A stretch of 64,000 bases of DNA from Chitinophagaceae bacterium UBA2375 (GCA_002343985.1 DDTB01000025.1:1-64000); one strand, 5' to 3'; positions 26,124-35,697 are shown, counted from the stretch's first letter. Notes: generated by a model not told the origin, from the letters alone. Program-made: numbers and translations.

Positions 26124-27134
26124 TTATGGAACGTTAACGGCTGATAAAATATCGGATATCACCTGGTCAACGGATATGCTTTCCGCTTCGGCCTCATAGG
26201 TCAGGCCAATCCTGTGCCGCAACACATCCGAACAAATAGCCCGCACATCTTCCGGCACTACATAAGCCCTTTTCTGCAGGAATGCATACGCTTTTGATGC
26301 CAGCACGAGGTTGATGCTCGCCCTTGGCGACCCACCAAAACTGATAAAGGGTTTCAATTTGGCCAGGGCATATTTTTCCGGGAAGCGTGTAGCGAATACA
26401 ATATCGAGGATATAGTTTTCTACTTTTTCATCTACATAAACCTGCCGCACCAAATCCCGAGCCTGCAAAATTTCGTGTGTCGATGCCACGGGCTTTACAG
26501 CCTGCAAAGTCAACCCGCCGGTGTTTTGCCGGATGATTTGTTGTTCCTCCGCTTTGCTGGGGTAACCCACTACCAGTTTGAGCATGAAGCGGTCAACCTG
26601 GGCTTCGGGCAAAGGATATGTACCTTCCTGTTCAATGGGGTTTTGCGTGGCCAGTACGAGGAAGGGTTCGGGAAGCGCGTAACTGGTGTCGCCGATCGTA
26701 ACCTGGCGCTCCTGCATCGCTTCGAGCAATGCGCTCTGCACTTTTGCCGGTGCGCGGTTGATTTCATCCGCCAAAATAAAATTGGCGAATACCGGGCCCT
26801 TACGTACGTAAAATTCATTCTTCGACTGGTTGTAAATCATCGTACCAATCACGTCCGCCGGAAGCAGGTCGGGGGTGAACTGTATCCGGCTGAACTGTGC
26901 GTGCACCGCCTGCGCCAGCGATTTGATCGATAAGGTTTTTGCGAGCCCCGGCACACCTTCGAGCAGCACATGCCCGTTGCTTAACAACCCGATCAGGAGC
27001 CGCTCCACCATGCCATGCTGGCCAACAATAACTTTCGAGAGTTCCTGGTTGATGCGGGAAATGAAAACCGATGAGTCATTTATTTTTTCATTCAGGAGCC
27101 GGATATCATCCGCGGATTGCATCATAATTGACAT
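26124..27134 (-). CDS. MoxR family AAA+ ATPase
   Basis: A 336-residue AAA+ protein. Walker A is LLEGVPGLAKTLSIKSL. Walker B is ILADEINRAPAKVQSALLEAM. Sensor 1 is VLATQNPIEQEGTYPLPEAQ, followed by an arginine finger/sensor region DRFMLK. It has a normal length and starts the moxR-DUF58-BatD-BatA operon. MoxR ATPases act as chaperones for VWA-domain partners. The 136 bp upstream hold no recognisable regulatory motif. Confidence 0.94.
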   Translation of the reverse strand: MSIMMQSADDIRLLNEKINDSSVFISRINQELSKVIVGQHGMVERLLIGLLSNGHVLLEGVPGLAKTLSIKSLAQAVHAQFSRIQFTPDLLPADVIGTMIYNQSKNEFYVRKGPVFANFILADEINRAPAKVQSALLEAMQERQVTIGDTSYALPEPFLVLATQNPIEQEGTYPLPEAQVDRFMLKLVVGYPSKAEEQQIIRQNTGGLTLQAVKPVASTHEILQARDLVRQVYVDEKVENYILDIVFATRFPEKYALAKLKPFISFGGSPRASINLVLASKAYAFLQKRAYVVPEDVRAICSDVLRHRIGLTYEAEAESISVDQVISDILSAVNVP

Positions 27135-27270
27135 TTAATTTCGTTTATGCCTGGTCGTTATGTAAACAAAAACCGTTCCAAGAGGCATCCCCGCAAAATA
27201 CGAACATTGTCAGAAAAGGCCGGGACGCGCTTATTTGAGCGGTCATATAAATTGTTAATATCGGGTTAAA

Positions 27271-28953
27271 CTACTGCAGGTACTTGCCTACTATCGGCAT
27301 GCGCCTGCCCACACCAAAGGCTTTTGGCGATACCCGGATGATCGGGCAAAACTGGTTTCGCTTGTATTCATTCATGTTCACCAACCGCAGCACCCTGTCT
27401 ACCAGCGCCGCGTCGAAACCCATGGCCTTAATCTCTTCAGGGCCCCTTAATTGTTCGATGTACTGGTATAGCACTTTATCGAGTACCTGGTAATCAGGCA
27501 GGCTGTCGCTGTCTTTTTGATTGGGCCTTAATTCCGCGCTTGGCGCTTTATGTATGATATTATTGGGAATGATTTCTTCATGCCGGTTGATATATTCCGC
27601 GAGCGCATACACCTGCAATTTGTAGCAGTCGCCCAATACCGATAAGCCGCCGGCCATATCGCCGTACAAAGTGCCGTAACCGGTGGATAGTTCACTTTTA
27701 TTGGACGTATTCAGCAGGATCAGTCCGAGCTTATTGGCAACACCCATCAGCAGGTTGCCCCTGATGCGGCTTTGTATATTCTCTTCTGCCACCGAAAACG
27801 GCCTGTCTGCGAAAATGGGTTTCAATGTTTGCAAAAAAGAATGATAAATGTCGTCGATGCGCAGCACATCGTGAGGGTTTTGCAACCGCTTGCTGAGGGC
27901 TAAGGCATCATCAACCGAGTGGCTGCTCGAAAAAGGCGATGGCATGAGTAAAGCATGCACATTTTCGGCTCCCAAGGCTTCAACGGCCAGGGCCAGGGTC
28001 ACGGCGCTGTCGATGCCGCCACTGCTGCCCAATATGGCTTTGTGAAAACCCATCTTGGAAAAATAATCGCGGATGCCCATGATCAGCGCATCGTGAACGG
28101 AAGCGATGTTCAATTTTTCATCAAAATGCAATGGGTTTAGTTCCCAATCAGGTATGCGTCCGGCAGGCTCCAATACAGGCGCTTCAATACTACCATCATC
28201 CATCAACCTGAAGCCCTGCATATCTTCCGCAAAAGCGGCGAGTTTACCCACCAGGTTGGCATCCTTATCAAACACAAGCGATTGCCCGTCGAAAACAATC
28301 TCCGTCTGGCTACCCACCGCGTTGCAGTAGAACATGGGGATTTTATACTTCAGCACATTCGCTTTTACCGCCGCTTTCCTGTCTTCATCATGCGTATAAT
28401 CAAATGGTGAAGCGGAGAGATTGATCATCAGGTGCGGTTCCTGCCCGATCAAACGGTCCATCGGACAAACCGTATACAATGGGTTATCACCCAGGTTCCA
28501 AATATCTTCGCAAATGGTAACGGCTATGCGTTTGTTTTTATACTCCAGCACCTGCCAGGAAGAAGCCGGTTCAAAATACCTGTCTTCATCAAACACATCA
28601 TACGTGGGCAGACAGGTTTTATGAAAGACCTGCCTGATGGCTCCACCTGCCAGGAAATATACCGCGTTGAATAAATCCTTTCCTTCGCGGGCCGGGTTAT
28701 GGCAGGGTGCGCCAACCAAAACGGCAATGCCCTGCGCTTCGGCCGCGATGCGTTGCAGGGCTTCTTCGCAGCGGCGGATGAAATCGCGGAAATATAAAAA
28801 ATCGCGGGGCGGGTAGCCGCAAATGGCGAGTTCGCTGAATACCAGCAGGTCAGCGCCTTTTGCTTTTGCATCGCGAATGCCCTGGATGATTTTATGGCTG
28901 TTGCCTTCAAAATCGCCAATCAGATAGTTTTGTTGTGCCAGGAATATGTTCAT
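27271..28953 (-). CDS. nadE: Glutamine-dependent NAD+ synthetase
   Basis: A 560-residue two-domain enzyme. The N-terminal nitrilase-like glutaminase has the Glu-Lys-Cys triad in FSELAICGYPPRD, FHKTCLPTYDVFDEDRYF and TICEDIWN. The C-terminal synthetase has the ATP-binding loop GSSGGIDSAVTLALA (starting near 310). It makes NAD from deamido-NAD using glutamine. It is divergent from gldB, an arrangement also known from other Bacteroidota. nadC lies elsewhere in this window, giving two NAD biosynthesis genes. Confidence 0.95.
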   Translation of the reverse strand: MNIFLAQQNYLIGDFEGNSHKIIQGIRDAKAKGADLLVFSELAICGYPPRDFLYFRDFIRRCEEALQRIAAEAQGIAVLVGAPCHNPAREGKDLFNAVYFLAGGAIRQVFHKTCLPTYDVFDEDRYFEPASSWQVLEYKNKRIAVTICEDIWNLGDNPLYTVCPMDRLIGQEPHLMINLSASPFDYTHDEDRKAAVKANVLKYKIPMFYCNAVGSQTEIVFDGQSLVFDKDANLVGKLAAFAEDMQGFRLMDDGSIEAPVLEPAGRIPDWELNPLHFDEKLNIASVHDALIMGIRDYFSKMGFHKAILGSSGGIDSAVTLALAVEALGAENVHALLMPSPFSSSHSVDDALALSKRLQNPHDVLRIDDIYHSFLQTLKPIFADRPFSVAEENIQSRIRGNLLMGVANKLGLILLNTSNKSELSTGYGTLYGDMAGGLSVLGDCYKLQVYALAEYINRHEEIIPNNIIHKAPSAELRPNQKDSDSLPDYQVLDKVLYQYIEQLRGPEEIKAMGFDAALVDRVLRLVNMNEYKRNQFCPIIRVSPKAFGVGRRMPIVGKYLQ

Positions 28954-29024
28954 GATGGATAAGAAGTATCTAACGTATTGTTAACGGATATTTGCTTTCT
29001 TTTGTAAAGGTAAACCAATCCCTT

Positions 29025-30035
29025 ATGCGCTGGATAAGCTGTTTGATTTGTGTCCTCATTTTTGCCGGTTGCGGCAATAACCTCAAAGGGCCCGATGTAT
29101 CGGGGATCCCCGTCAACCTGAAATTGTCCCGTTTCGAAAAGGATTTGTTTTCCCTTGATACCAACAAAACCGTAACTGAGCTCGACCCGCTGATTGCGAA
29201 ATACAAGGGCTTCGGCGAAAACTTTATGGTCGCGATACTGAATGCCGACCCGCGCTGGGGAAATGATACCGTTGCATCATATGTGAATTCCTTCCTGGGC
29301 TCACACCGAAGCGTGTACGACACGGCCATGGCCGTTTTTAAAGACTTCACACCCTATGAAGAGGAAATCAAAAAAGGGTTGCAGCACGTAAAATATTATT
29401 TTCCTTCCTATACCCTTCCCAAACAAATCATCACTTATATCGGCCCGTTAGATGGCTATGGCGATATTTTGTCGGAAGACGCGTTGATTGTAGGCCTGCA
29501 GCATCACCTGGGTGCGGGATTTTCGTTATACCGCAGCGACTGGGTGGCGCTGACATATCCCGAATACCTGACACGCCGCTTCACACCGTCCACTATTTCG
29601 GTGAACGCCATGGCGAATATTGTGTATGATATCTACCCGGAAAAAGAAGAAGATAAAAGTTTGATTTTGCAAATGATCCAGCGGGGTAAGCGCTTGTACA
29701 TTTTGAGCAAACTACTTCCGGGAAAAGAAGAATATGAACTGATCGGCTACACAAAAAAGCAAATGGAAGATTGCTATGCGCATGAAACGCAGATCTGGAA
29801 CCTGTTTATACAAAACAACCTCCTGCGTACCATCGATAACAATATCATTAAAAACTATGTAGGCGAAAGCCCGAAAACACAGGAACTTGGCGAAGCCTCA
29901 CCCGGCAATATCGGCTCATTCGCGGGTTGGCAGATTGTCAAAAAATATATGTCTGCCAACAGCTCAATGGGCATGGATGAGCTGATCAAAAAAGATGAAG
30001 AAGAAATTTTTCAGGCTTCAAAATACAAACCCTGA
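29025..30035 (+). CDS. gldB: Gliding motility lipoprotein GldB
   Basis: About 336 residues starting at the ATG at 29025. The lipoprotein signal is MRWISCLICVLIFAGC. The body matches GldB: FEKDLFSLDTN, LDPLIAKYKGFGENFM, LPKQIITYIGPLDGYGDIL and TPSTISVNAMANIVYDIYP. GldB is a membrane lipoprotein needed for gliding in Flavobacterium. The adjacency to nadE supports the call. No gldC follows; a desaturase gene converges instead. Its stop codon lies inside a perfect 34-bp palindrome. Confidence 0.9.
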   Translation: MRWISCLICVLIFAGCGNNLKGPDVSGIPVNLKLSRFEKDLFSLDTNKTVTELDPLIAKYKGFGENFMVAILNADPRWGNDTVASYVNSFLGSHRSVYDTAMAVFKDFTPYEEEIKKGLQHVKYYFPSYTLPKQIITYIGPLDGYGDILSEDALIVGLQHHLGAGFSLYRSDWVALTYPEYLTRRFTPSTISVNAMANIVYDIYPEKEEDKSLILQMIQRGKRLYILSKLLPGKEEYELIGYTKKQMEDCYAHETQIWNLFIQNNLLRTIDNNIIKNYVGESPKTQELGEASPGNIGSFAGWQIVKKYMSANSSMGMDELIKKDEEEIFQASKYKP

Positions 30036-30060
30036 CAGGGTTATAACCCTGTCAGGGTTT
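30027..30060. terminator. Perfect 34-bp palindrome, shared bidirectional terminator
   Basis: The left half AAACCCTGACAGGG (30027-30040) pairs with CCCTGTCAGGGTTT (30047-30060) around TTATAA, and the whole 34 bp equals its reverse complement. The stop of gldB (30033-30035) and the stop of the convergent desaturase (30052-30054) both lie inside it. T/A tracts at both edges suit termination in both directions. Confidence 0.85.
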
Positions 30061-31128
30061 TGCGCCCAATTGCCGCATAAACCTGAAATGGGACCCCAAC
30101 GCTTCCGTAGCCGTTTCATATTGGTTATAAGGCAAATGAAATTCAGCACATTTCCTTTGCACAATTTCGCTGATAGCGGGATAATGTACATGGCTGACAC
30201 GCGGGAACAGGTGGTGTTCAATCTGGTAATTTAAACCTCCGCTGAACCATGATACAAATTTGTTTTTCATGGCAAAATTAGAAGTGGTACGCAACTGGTG
30301 TTCTGCCCATGCCGTTTCAATATGCTTGGATGTATCCAGTGGTACATGTTCAAACTCCGTATTCTCCAAAACGTGCGCCAACTGGAATACAAACGATAAG
30401 GTGAGCCCCATCACGGCGTTCATGGTCAGGTAACCAATCAACCAGGGCTTCCATCCCAAAACGATGATGGGTATGGCAATGAATACCGAAACATAATAAA
30501 CCTTGGTCAGCCAGAAAATCAAATGTTCTGTAAGCGACATTTTCCAGGCAGCCGTACGGTAAATGCGGCGGCTGAAATACTTGGTGAAATCCATGATGAA
30601 AATCCAGAACATAGATGTCATGCTATACACCAGCGGCAAATACAGGTGTTGCACCCTGTGCGCAGGCACCCATTTTTGTGTTGGGCACTGGCGGATGATC
30701 GGGCTCTTGGCAATATCGTCATCAATACCATCCACATTGGTATAGGTATGATGGATAATATTATGTTTCTGTTTCCAGAAATACGCGTTGGCGCCAAGCC
30801 CGTTGGATGAAATCAACCCCATCAAGTCGTTCAGCTTCTGGCTCGTACTGAAACTGCCATGGTTGGCATCATGCATCACACAAAAGCCAATGCTGGCAAG
30901 TACAAAACCCAGGAGTCCAGATAATGCCCATGCCGCCCAGCCGGGCAATATATTCGTGATCAGTACTGCATATAGAATAATAGCCGAAGACAGCAGGATG
31001 GCCGCTTTTGTGAACAAGCGGCTATCGCCCGTGCGCTTTTTTCCCTGGCTGTTGAAATAATGGTCAACTTCAGACTTTAAAGACAAAAAAAAGGCATTAT
31101 TGCTGTTGTTGAATTGTAATTTGGACAT
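30052..31128 (-). CDS. Membrane fatty acid desaturase (acyl-lipid/acyl-CoA type)
   Basis: A 358-residue protein with the three histidine boxes of membrane desaturases: HDANHGSF (HxxxH), HNIIHHTYTN (HxxHH) and QIEHHLFPRVSHVHYP (QxxHH). Several hydrophobic segments lie between. The QxxHH box and length resemble linoleoyl/delta-6-type front-end desaturases, but no cytochrome b5 domain is fused. It introduces a double bond into a fatty acyl chain; the exact position is unknown. It follows apaG by 107 bp. Confidence 0.92.
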   Translation of the reverse strand: MSKLQFNNSNNAFFLSLKSEVDHYFNSQGKKRTGDSRLFTKAAILLSSAIILYAVLITNILPGWAAWALSGLLGFVLASIGFCVMHDANHGSFSTSQKLNDLMGLISSNGLGANAYFWKQKHNIIHHTYTNVDGIDDDIAKSPIIRQCPTQKWVPAHRVQHLYLPLVYSMTSMFWIFIMDFTKYFSRRIYRTAAWKMSLTEHLIFWLTKVYYVSVFIAIPIIVLGWKPWLIGYLTMNAVMGLTLSFVFQLAHVLENTEFEHVPLDTSKHIETAWAEHQLRTTSNFAMKNKFVSWFSGGLNYQIEHHLFPRVSHVHYPAISEIVQRKCAEFHLPYNQYETATEALGSHFRFMRQLGAKP

Positions 31129-31235
31129 GCGAGTTTGTGTAATGCTCAGCTAATTCATTCTTCTCATGCATATCTTCAGATAAAGCCGTAAAAGAAATCT
31201 AACATGAACGGTGATAAAAATAAAAGTAATAGGTG

Positions 31236-31622
31236 TTAATTTAATTTGAATGGCGCGTGCATACTAAAAGATGGTATGGCCACATTGAAGGTTTTTTTAT
31301 TATTTAGGTTTTCTAGCAAATAGGTTCCCCGCATCTTTCCGATTTCAGACCGCAGGTTGCAGCCACTGATATACTGATAAACCGAAGCCGGGGCGATCAC
31401 AGGCTGTATGCCAACCACACCCTCGCCTTCCACCTCACGCACGGTACCATTACTGTCGAAGATATGCCAATGACGGCGGAGCAATTTTACCGGGAAGTCG
31501 TTGTTATTTTCAATAGTGATTTTATACGCAAACATATACTCGCTGCTCAACGGGTTGCTGTACTCCGATTGATAAAAAGTTTCAACGCTGATTGTGACAC
31601 CACCCGAAATTTTTGAGCTCAT
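31236..31622 (-). CDS. apaG: ApaG domain protein
   Basis: A 128-residue protein starting at ATG 31622. It shows the ApaG/F-box-like fibronectin fold motifs ITIENNNDFPVKLLRRHWHIFDSNG, VEGEGVVGIQPVI and YISGCNLRSEIGKMRGTYLL. Bacterial ApaG has been linked to cation resistance and nucleotide polyphosphate metabolism, but its reaction is unsettled. It lies 82 bp after the SUI1-family gene. Confidence 0.92.
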   Translation of the reverse strand: MSSKISGGVTISVETFYQSEYSNPLSSEYMFAYKITIENNNDFPVKLLRRHWHIFDSNGTVREVEGEGVVGIQPVIAPASVYQYISGCNLRSEIGKMRGTYLLENLNNKKTFNVAIPSFSMHAPFKLN

Positions 31623-31704
31623 ATGGCGTATTTCGACTAAAATAGGGAAAAAAACCGGAATTCCGACAGTTTGGTTTTCATTTATCAATCAGCAATTGGA
31701 AATG

Positions 31705-32046
31705 TCAGCACAATCTGGATTTCTTATATCCCTGTGCTAAGAGCCACTGATGCATTTTTTGCCGGTGGTCGCCCTGCACCAGTATTTGTCCGTCTTTTAC
31801 GGAACCGCCCGTGCCGCAAAGGTTTTTCAATTTTTTTCCCAATGTTTCCAATGCGTTTGCGGGGCCTGAAAAACCTTCCACCAGGGTAACGGATTTGCCT
31901 GCACGCTGGCGGGTGTCTAACCGGATCGATAGTTTCTGTTCAGCAGCCGGCAACAGCTCCGGTTCGGGAGTATCATCGCTTTGCGGCTTGAAATTGGGGT
32001 CTGTGGAATATACAATCCCGGTGAATGATTTTTTTGATTTTGACAT
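31705..32046 (-). CDS. SUI1/eIF1-family translation factor (YciH-like)
   Basis: A 113-residue protein. The C-terminal SUI1 domain shows LDTRQRAGKSVTLVEGF, KLKNLCGTGGSVKDGQILVQGD and HRQKMHQWLLAQGYKKS. A short, charged N-terminal extension precedes it. YciH in Escherichia coli modulates initiation fidelity. It starts 10 bp after the nadC stop and is probably cotranscribed. Confidence 0.92.
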   Translation of the reverse strand: MSKSKKSFTGIVYSTDPNFKPQSDDTPEPELLPAAEQKLSIRLDTRQRAGKSVTLVEGFSGPANALETLGKKLKNLCGTGGSVKDGQILVQGDHRQKMHQWLLAQGYKKSRLC

Positions 32047-32056
32047 GGCTTACATT

Positions 32057-32908
32057 TTACAGCAATACAGCTTTCAAACTGAGATCAAGGCTTACCGCCT
32101 GGTGAATGATGGAGCCGCTGGAAATAAAGTCAACGCCCGTTTTCGCATAGGCTTCGATGTTGGTAAGGTTGATACCGCCGCTGGCTTCCGTTTCGTATGC
32201 GCCATCAATGATTTGTAATGCTTCTGTAATCATTTCCGGATTGAAATTGTCGAGCATGATGCGGCTGACTTTCCCTACGGCCATCACCCTGCGCACATCC
32301 TCCACCGACCGCGTCTCCACTTCAATGGCAAGGCCCGGCTTTTTTTCCTGCACATACCTGTACGCTTTTTCGATGGCGCTTTCAATGCTTCCGCAGTAAT
32401 CGATATGATTGTCTTTTAACATGATCATATCATACAAACCAAAGCGGTGGTTTGCCCCGCCGCCAATGCGCACGGCTTCTTTTTCGAGCAGCCTGAAATT
32501 GGGCGTAGTCTTTCGGGTATCAAGCAACCGCGTATGGTAGCCCTCTAATTTTCGTGTATACGTTCTTGTGAGTGTGGCGATGCCGCTCATGCGCTGCATG
32601 CTGTTCAGCACCAGTCGTTCGCAGGAAAGGATGGTATGCACTTTTGCTTCCACTTCAAACGCGATATCGCCGAATGCCATATCGTCTCCGTCAGCCATCA
32701 TCGCGGTAAATACCGATCCGGGCTCCACCTGGTTGAATATGAACCGGGCCACGTCAACCCCTGCCAGCACACCGTCCTGCTTGATTTTGCAGACCGCTTT
32801 TCCGCGGGCCACAGGGTCAATGCAACTCAGTGTGGAATGGTCCCCGTCGCCTATGTCTTCCACTAAAGCATCCGAAACCAGTTTGCGCAATTGTTCTTCA
32901 TATCTCAT
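32057..32908 (-). CDS. nadC: Nicotinate-nucleotide pyrophosphorylase
   Basis: A 283-residue enzyme from the ATG at 32908 (MRYEEQLRKLVSDALVEDIG). Motifs include EDIGDGDHST, LNSMQRMSGIATLTR, DTRKTTPNFRLLEKEAVRIGGGANHRFGLYD (split by family-conserved positions) and ASGGINLTNIEAYAKTGVDFIS. It converts quinolinate and PRPP to nicotinate mononucleotide. A terminator separates it from the upstream DUF4783 gene. Confidence 0.94.
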   Translation of the reverse strand: MRYEEQLRKLVSDALVEDIGDGDHSTLSCIDPVARGKAVCKIKQDGVLAGVDVARFIFNQVEPGSVFTAMMADGDDMAFGDIAFEVEAKVHTILSCERLVLNSMQRMSGIATLTRTYTRKLEGYHTRLLDTRKTTPNFRLLEKEAVRIGGGANHRFGLYDMIMLKDNHIDYCGSIESAIEKAYRYVQEKKPGLAIEVETRSVEDVRRVMAVGKVSRIMLDNFNPEMITEALQIIDGAYETEASGGINLTNIEAYAKTGVDFISSGSIIHQAVSLDLSLKAVLL

Positions 32909-32944
32909 ATCATCAAAACTACAACAACCGAACCATCGGCACAT

Positions 32945-32969
32945 AAAAAATCCCCGGGTGGCCGGGGAT
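32945..32969 (-). terminator. Intrinsic terminator of the DUF4783 gene
   Basis: Stem ATCCCCGG (32950-32957) and CCGGGGAT (32962-32969) enclose a 4-nt loop. On the minus strand a run of T residues (32945-32950) follows. It lies 23 bp after the DUF4783 stop and upstream of nadC. Confidence 0.85.
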
Positions 32970-32992
32970 GGGGATATAATTATTTTTAAGAT

Positions 32993-33382
32993 TTAACCAG
33001 CTTCTTCAAAACTGATATCCTGGATGAGTTGACGGTTGCCGATCAGTTTCATGTATAATGTAACCCGGTAATTGCCCGTGCGTGTTTGTAGTTGGCCGAT
33101 CAGGAATTCGGAACCGGCGCTCTGCCCTTTGTGGATCACCTGGAAATTTTTTACGGGGTGTTGCGCGAAAAAATCTTTTAAGAGCGCTTCCCCCTGGGCG
33201 GGATTACAGGTTTGTGATTTGCCCGCGATATTGAGGTCAACCGACTGGTCGAACTGGCGGGCCAATTGCGTGGCATTCCCCGATTTTAAGGCTTGCACAA
33301 TATCATCGAAACCCGTAACAGGCGCAATGGTAAAAGCAAGCAAAAACAAAGAAGCTGCCAGGTATGTAAAAAACTCTTTCAT
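32993..33382 (-). CDS. DUF4783 exported protein
   Basis: A 129-residue protein with an N-terminal signal peptide (FTYLAASLFLLAFTIAPVTG). The mature part has a nuclear-transport-factor-2-like look: DDIVQALKSGNATQLARQFDQSVDL, GEALLKDFFAQHPVKNFQV and a strand-rich end. This fits the DUF4783 family found in Bacteroidota. Its role is unknown. It is divergent from gpmI and has its own terminator. Confidence 0.85.
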   Translation of the reverse strand: MKEFFTYLAASLFLLAFTIAPVTGFDDIVQALKSGNATQLARQFDQSVDLNIAGKSQTCNPAQGEALLKDFFAQHPVKNFQVIHKGQSAGSEFLIGQLQTRTGNYRVTLYMKLIGNRQLIQDISFEEAG

Positions 33383-33496
33383 GTCATGCAGTTTGGTGAA
33401 CGATGACGGTTATCCATACAACGCATGGACGCCGGTAAAATTGCCCATCTCACAGTGATCCTCATAGAAGTTCCGGCAATTGAGTAGCTTTACAGG

Positions 33497-35017
33497 ATGG
33501 AAAATACGAAAATTATCCTGATTATCATGGATGGCTGGGGATTGGGCAAAATTGCCGCCAGCGATGCCATTCAGCATGCCAAAGTGCCTTTTGTGCAATC
33601 ATTATATCAAAAATATCCACATACCACCCTCACAACCTGTGGCGAAGCGGTGGGTTTGCCCGACGGGCAGATGGGTAACAGCGAAGTGGGCCACCTCAAC
33701 CTGGGCGCCGGCCGAGTGGTTTACCAGGAATTGCAACGCATCAATGTTGCCATCCGCACCGGTGAATTCGCGGAAAATAAAATATTACAGGAATCCATCG
33801 CTTACGCGAAGAAAAACAACAAGCCCCTGCACCTGGTTGGATTGGTGAGCGATGGCGGCGTTCATTCGCATATCAACCACCTCAAAGCCCTGCTGGATGT
33901 ATGCCATCATGCAGGTTTGACGCAAGTGCTGGTGCACGCGTTTACCGATGGCCGTGATACAGACCCCCAGAGCGGCCTCGGCTTCATCACGGAACTGGAA
34001 TCGCATATGGCACAAAGCACGGGACAGATTGCCAGCATCACCGGAAGGTATTATGCGATGGATCGCGATAAAAGATGGGAAAGGGTGAAAGTGGCTTACG
34101 ATGCGCTGGTTCATGGCATTGGGGAGCCTTCAGATAACCTTACCCAAAGCATCCGCGATTCGTATGCACAAAAAGTGACGGATGAATTCATCAAGCCAAT
34201 GGTAAACAATAAAATCGCCCGGAAAACCATACAGGAAGGCGACGCGGTGATTTGCTTTAATTTCCGCACCGACCGGTGCCGGGAAATCACGGAAGTGCTG
34301 ACGCAAACCGATATGCCTGATGCAGGTATGCATATACTCAACCTGCATTACGTGACCATGACCCAATACGACAAAAATTTCAGGAATGTACCAGTGATAT
34401 TTGAAACCGACAACCTCAACAATACCCTCGGTGAAGTTCTGGCGGCCCATGGTAAAACACAGTTGCGCATTGCCGAAACGGAAAAATACCCGCACGTAAG
34501 TTTCTTTTTCAGCGGGGGCCGCGAACAACCTTTTACAGGTGAAGAGCGCATCATGATTCCTTCGCCAAAAGTTGCCACTTACGACCTGCAGCCTGAGATG
34601 AGCGCTCCGGAAGTAACGAAGGCCGTTGTTTCCTTCATTCACGAACATACCCCTGATTTTATTTGCCTGAATTATGCGAATGCAGATATGGTGGGCCATA
34701 CCGGCGTTTGGGATGCCGTGATCAAAGCGGTGGAAACCGTTGACGCAGGCGTGCAGCAAGTGGTGGAAGCCGGACTGGAAAAAGGGTATACCATCCTGCT
34801 CACAGCCGATCATGGCAATGCCGATTATGTGATTAATGAGGATGGAACTCCCAATACCGCGCATACCTTAAATCCCGTACCTTTATTTGTTATCAGCAAT
34901 ACCTGGCATGGGCAGGTGAAAGCAGGAAAGCTCGGCGATATCGCACCTACCATCCTAACCCTGATGGGTATCCCGATCCCTAAAGAAATGACCGGCGATG
35001 TATTGACCAACCCTTAA
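33497..35017 (+). CDS. gpmI: 2,3-bisphosphoglycerate-independent phosphoglycerate mutase
   Basis: A 506-residue glycolytic enzyme of the alkaline phosphatase superfamily. Asp12 (IIMDGWGLG) and nucleophile Ser62 (GQMGNSEVGHLNLGAG) bind the manganese site with later Asp/His residues (FICLNYANADMVGHTGVW, TADHGNAD). It interconverts 3- and 2-phosphoglycerate. The length is typical and the ATG start is clear. The haem-binding protein gene starts 10 bp downstream. Confidence 0.96.
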   Translation: MENTKIILIIMDGWGLGKIAASDAIQHAKVPFVQSLYQKYPHTTLTTCGEAVGLPDGQMGNSEVGHLNLGAGRVVYQELQRINVAIRTGEFAENKILQESIAYAKKNNKPLHLVGLVSDGGVHSHINHLKALLDVCHHAGLTQVLVHAFTDGRDTDPQSGLGFITELESHMAQSTGQIASITGRYYAMDRDKRWERVKVAYDALVHGIGEPSDNLTQSIRDSYAQKVTDEFIKPMVNNKIARKTIQEGDAVICFNFRTDRCREITEVLTQTDMPDAGMHILNLHYVTMTQYDKNFRNVPVIFETDNLNNTLGEVLAAHGKTQLRIAETEKYPHVSFFFSGGREQPFTGEERIMIPSPKVATYDLQPEMSAPEVTKAVVSFIHEHTPDFICLNYANADMVGHTGVWDAVIKAVETVDAGVQQVVEAGLEKGYTILLTADHGNADYVINEDGTPNTAHTLNPVPLFVISNTWHGQVKAGKLGDIAPTILTLMGIPIPKEMTGDVLTNP

Positions 35018-35027
35018 ATACAACCAG

Positions 35028-35519
35028 ATGCTGAAAAAAATTTTCTGGACACTGGTGATCATATTTGCCTTGTTCCAGCTCTACCCTCGTCCTGCCAAAA
35101 ATATCAGCGACGCGCCTGCCAATGCCGACATCAATATGATGCACAAACTGCCTGATGATGTGGCCGGTATTTTAAAATCATCCTGTTACGATTGCCACAG
35201 CAACAACACGCGTTATCCCTGGTACGCTTCGATCCAGCCTGTGGCTTTATGGCTTGACGACCATGTACAGGAAGGAAAGGCGGAATTGAATTTCTCTGAA
35301 TTCGCGAATTACTCGCCGGCACGCAGGTACCGGAAACTGGAGGAAATTTCTGATGAAATCGAGCATGGCGAAATGCCCCTGGATTCCTATACCTGGATAC
35401 ACCGCGACGCGAAACTGACGGATGCGCAAAAGCAATCGGTTTATGCCTGGGTGAAAAACCTCCGCGACGAGTACAGCCGAACCTATAGCACCGAGGAACT
35501 GACCCGAAAGAAAAAATAG
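35028..35519 (+). CDS. Haem-binding domain protein
   Basis: A 163-residue protein with one N-terminal hydrophobic segment (IFWTLVIIFALFQLYP). A c-type haem motif lies in SSCYDCHSNNTRYPWY (CxxCH), with downstream GEMPLDSYTWIHRDAKLT. This matches the short haem-binding family (PF14376-like) of Bacteroidota. It is probably periplasmic and membrane-anchored, with a possible redox or sensing role. It is likely cotranscribed with gpmI. Confidence 0.88.
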   Translation: MLKKIFWTLVIIFALFQLYPRPAKNISDAPANADINMMHKLPDDVAGILKSSCYDCHSNNTRYPWYASIQPVALWLDDHVQEGKAELNFSEFANYSPARRYRKLEEISDEIEHGEMPLDSYTWIHRDAKLTDAQKQSVYAWVKNLRDEYSRTYSTEELTRKKK

Positions 35520-35697
35520 ACTTATCTTATTAAAAATCAGTATATTACAGTTCTGATTGGCGATAACCCAACCTGGTATGACCATACTGTTACCGGGAGG
35601 TTTACCGGCCAATTGTTAAATTTCGATCCGCCACCATTCCGGTGCAGCCCCTATGTAACTGAAATTGTCTACATTTAAAGGCACAAAAACCCATCAA

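Noticed and set aside
34130..34864. 244-residue frame antisense to gpmI
   Set aside because: Shadow of a clearly coding glycolytic gene with intact active site.
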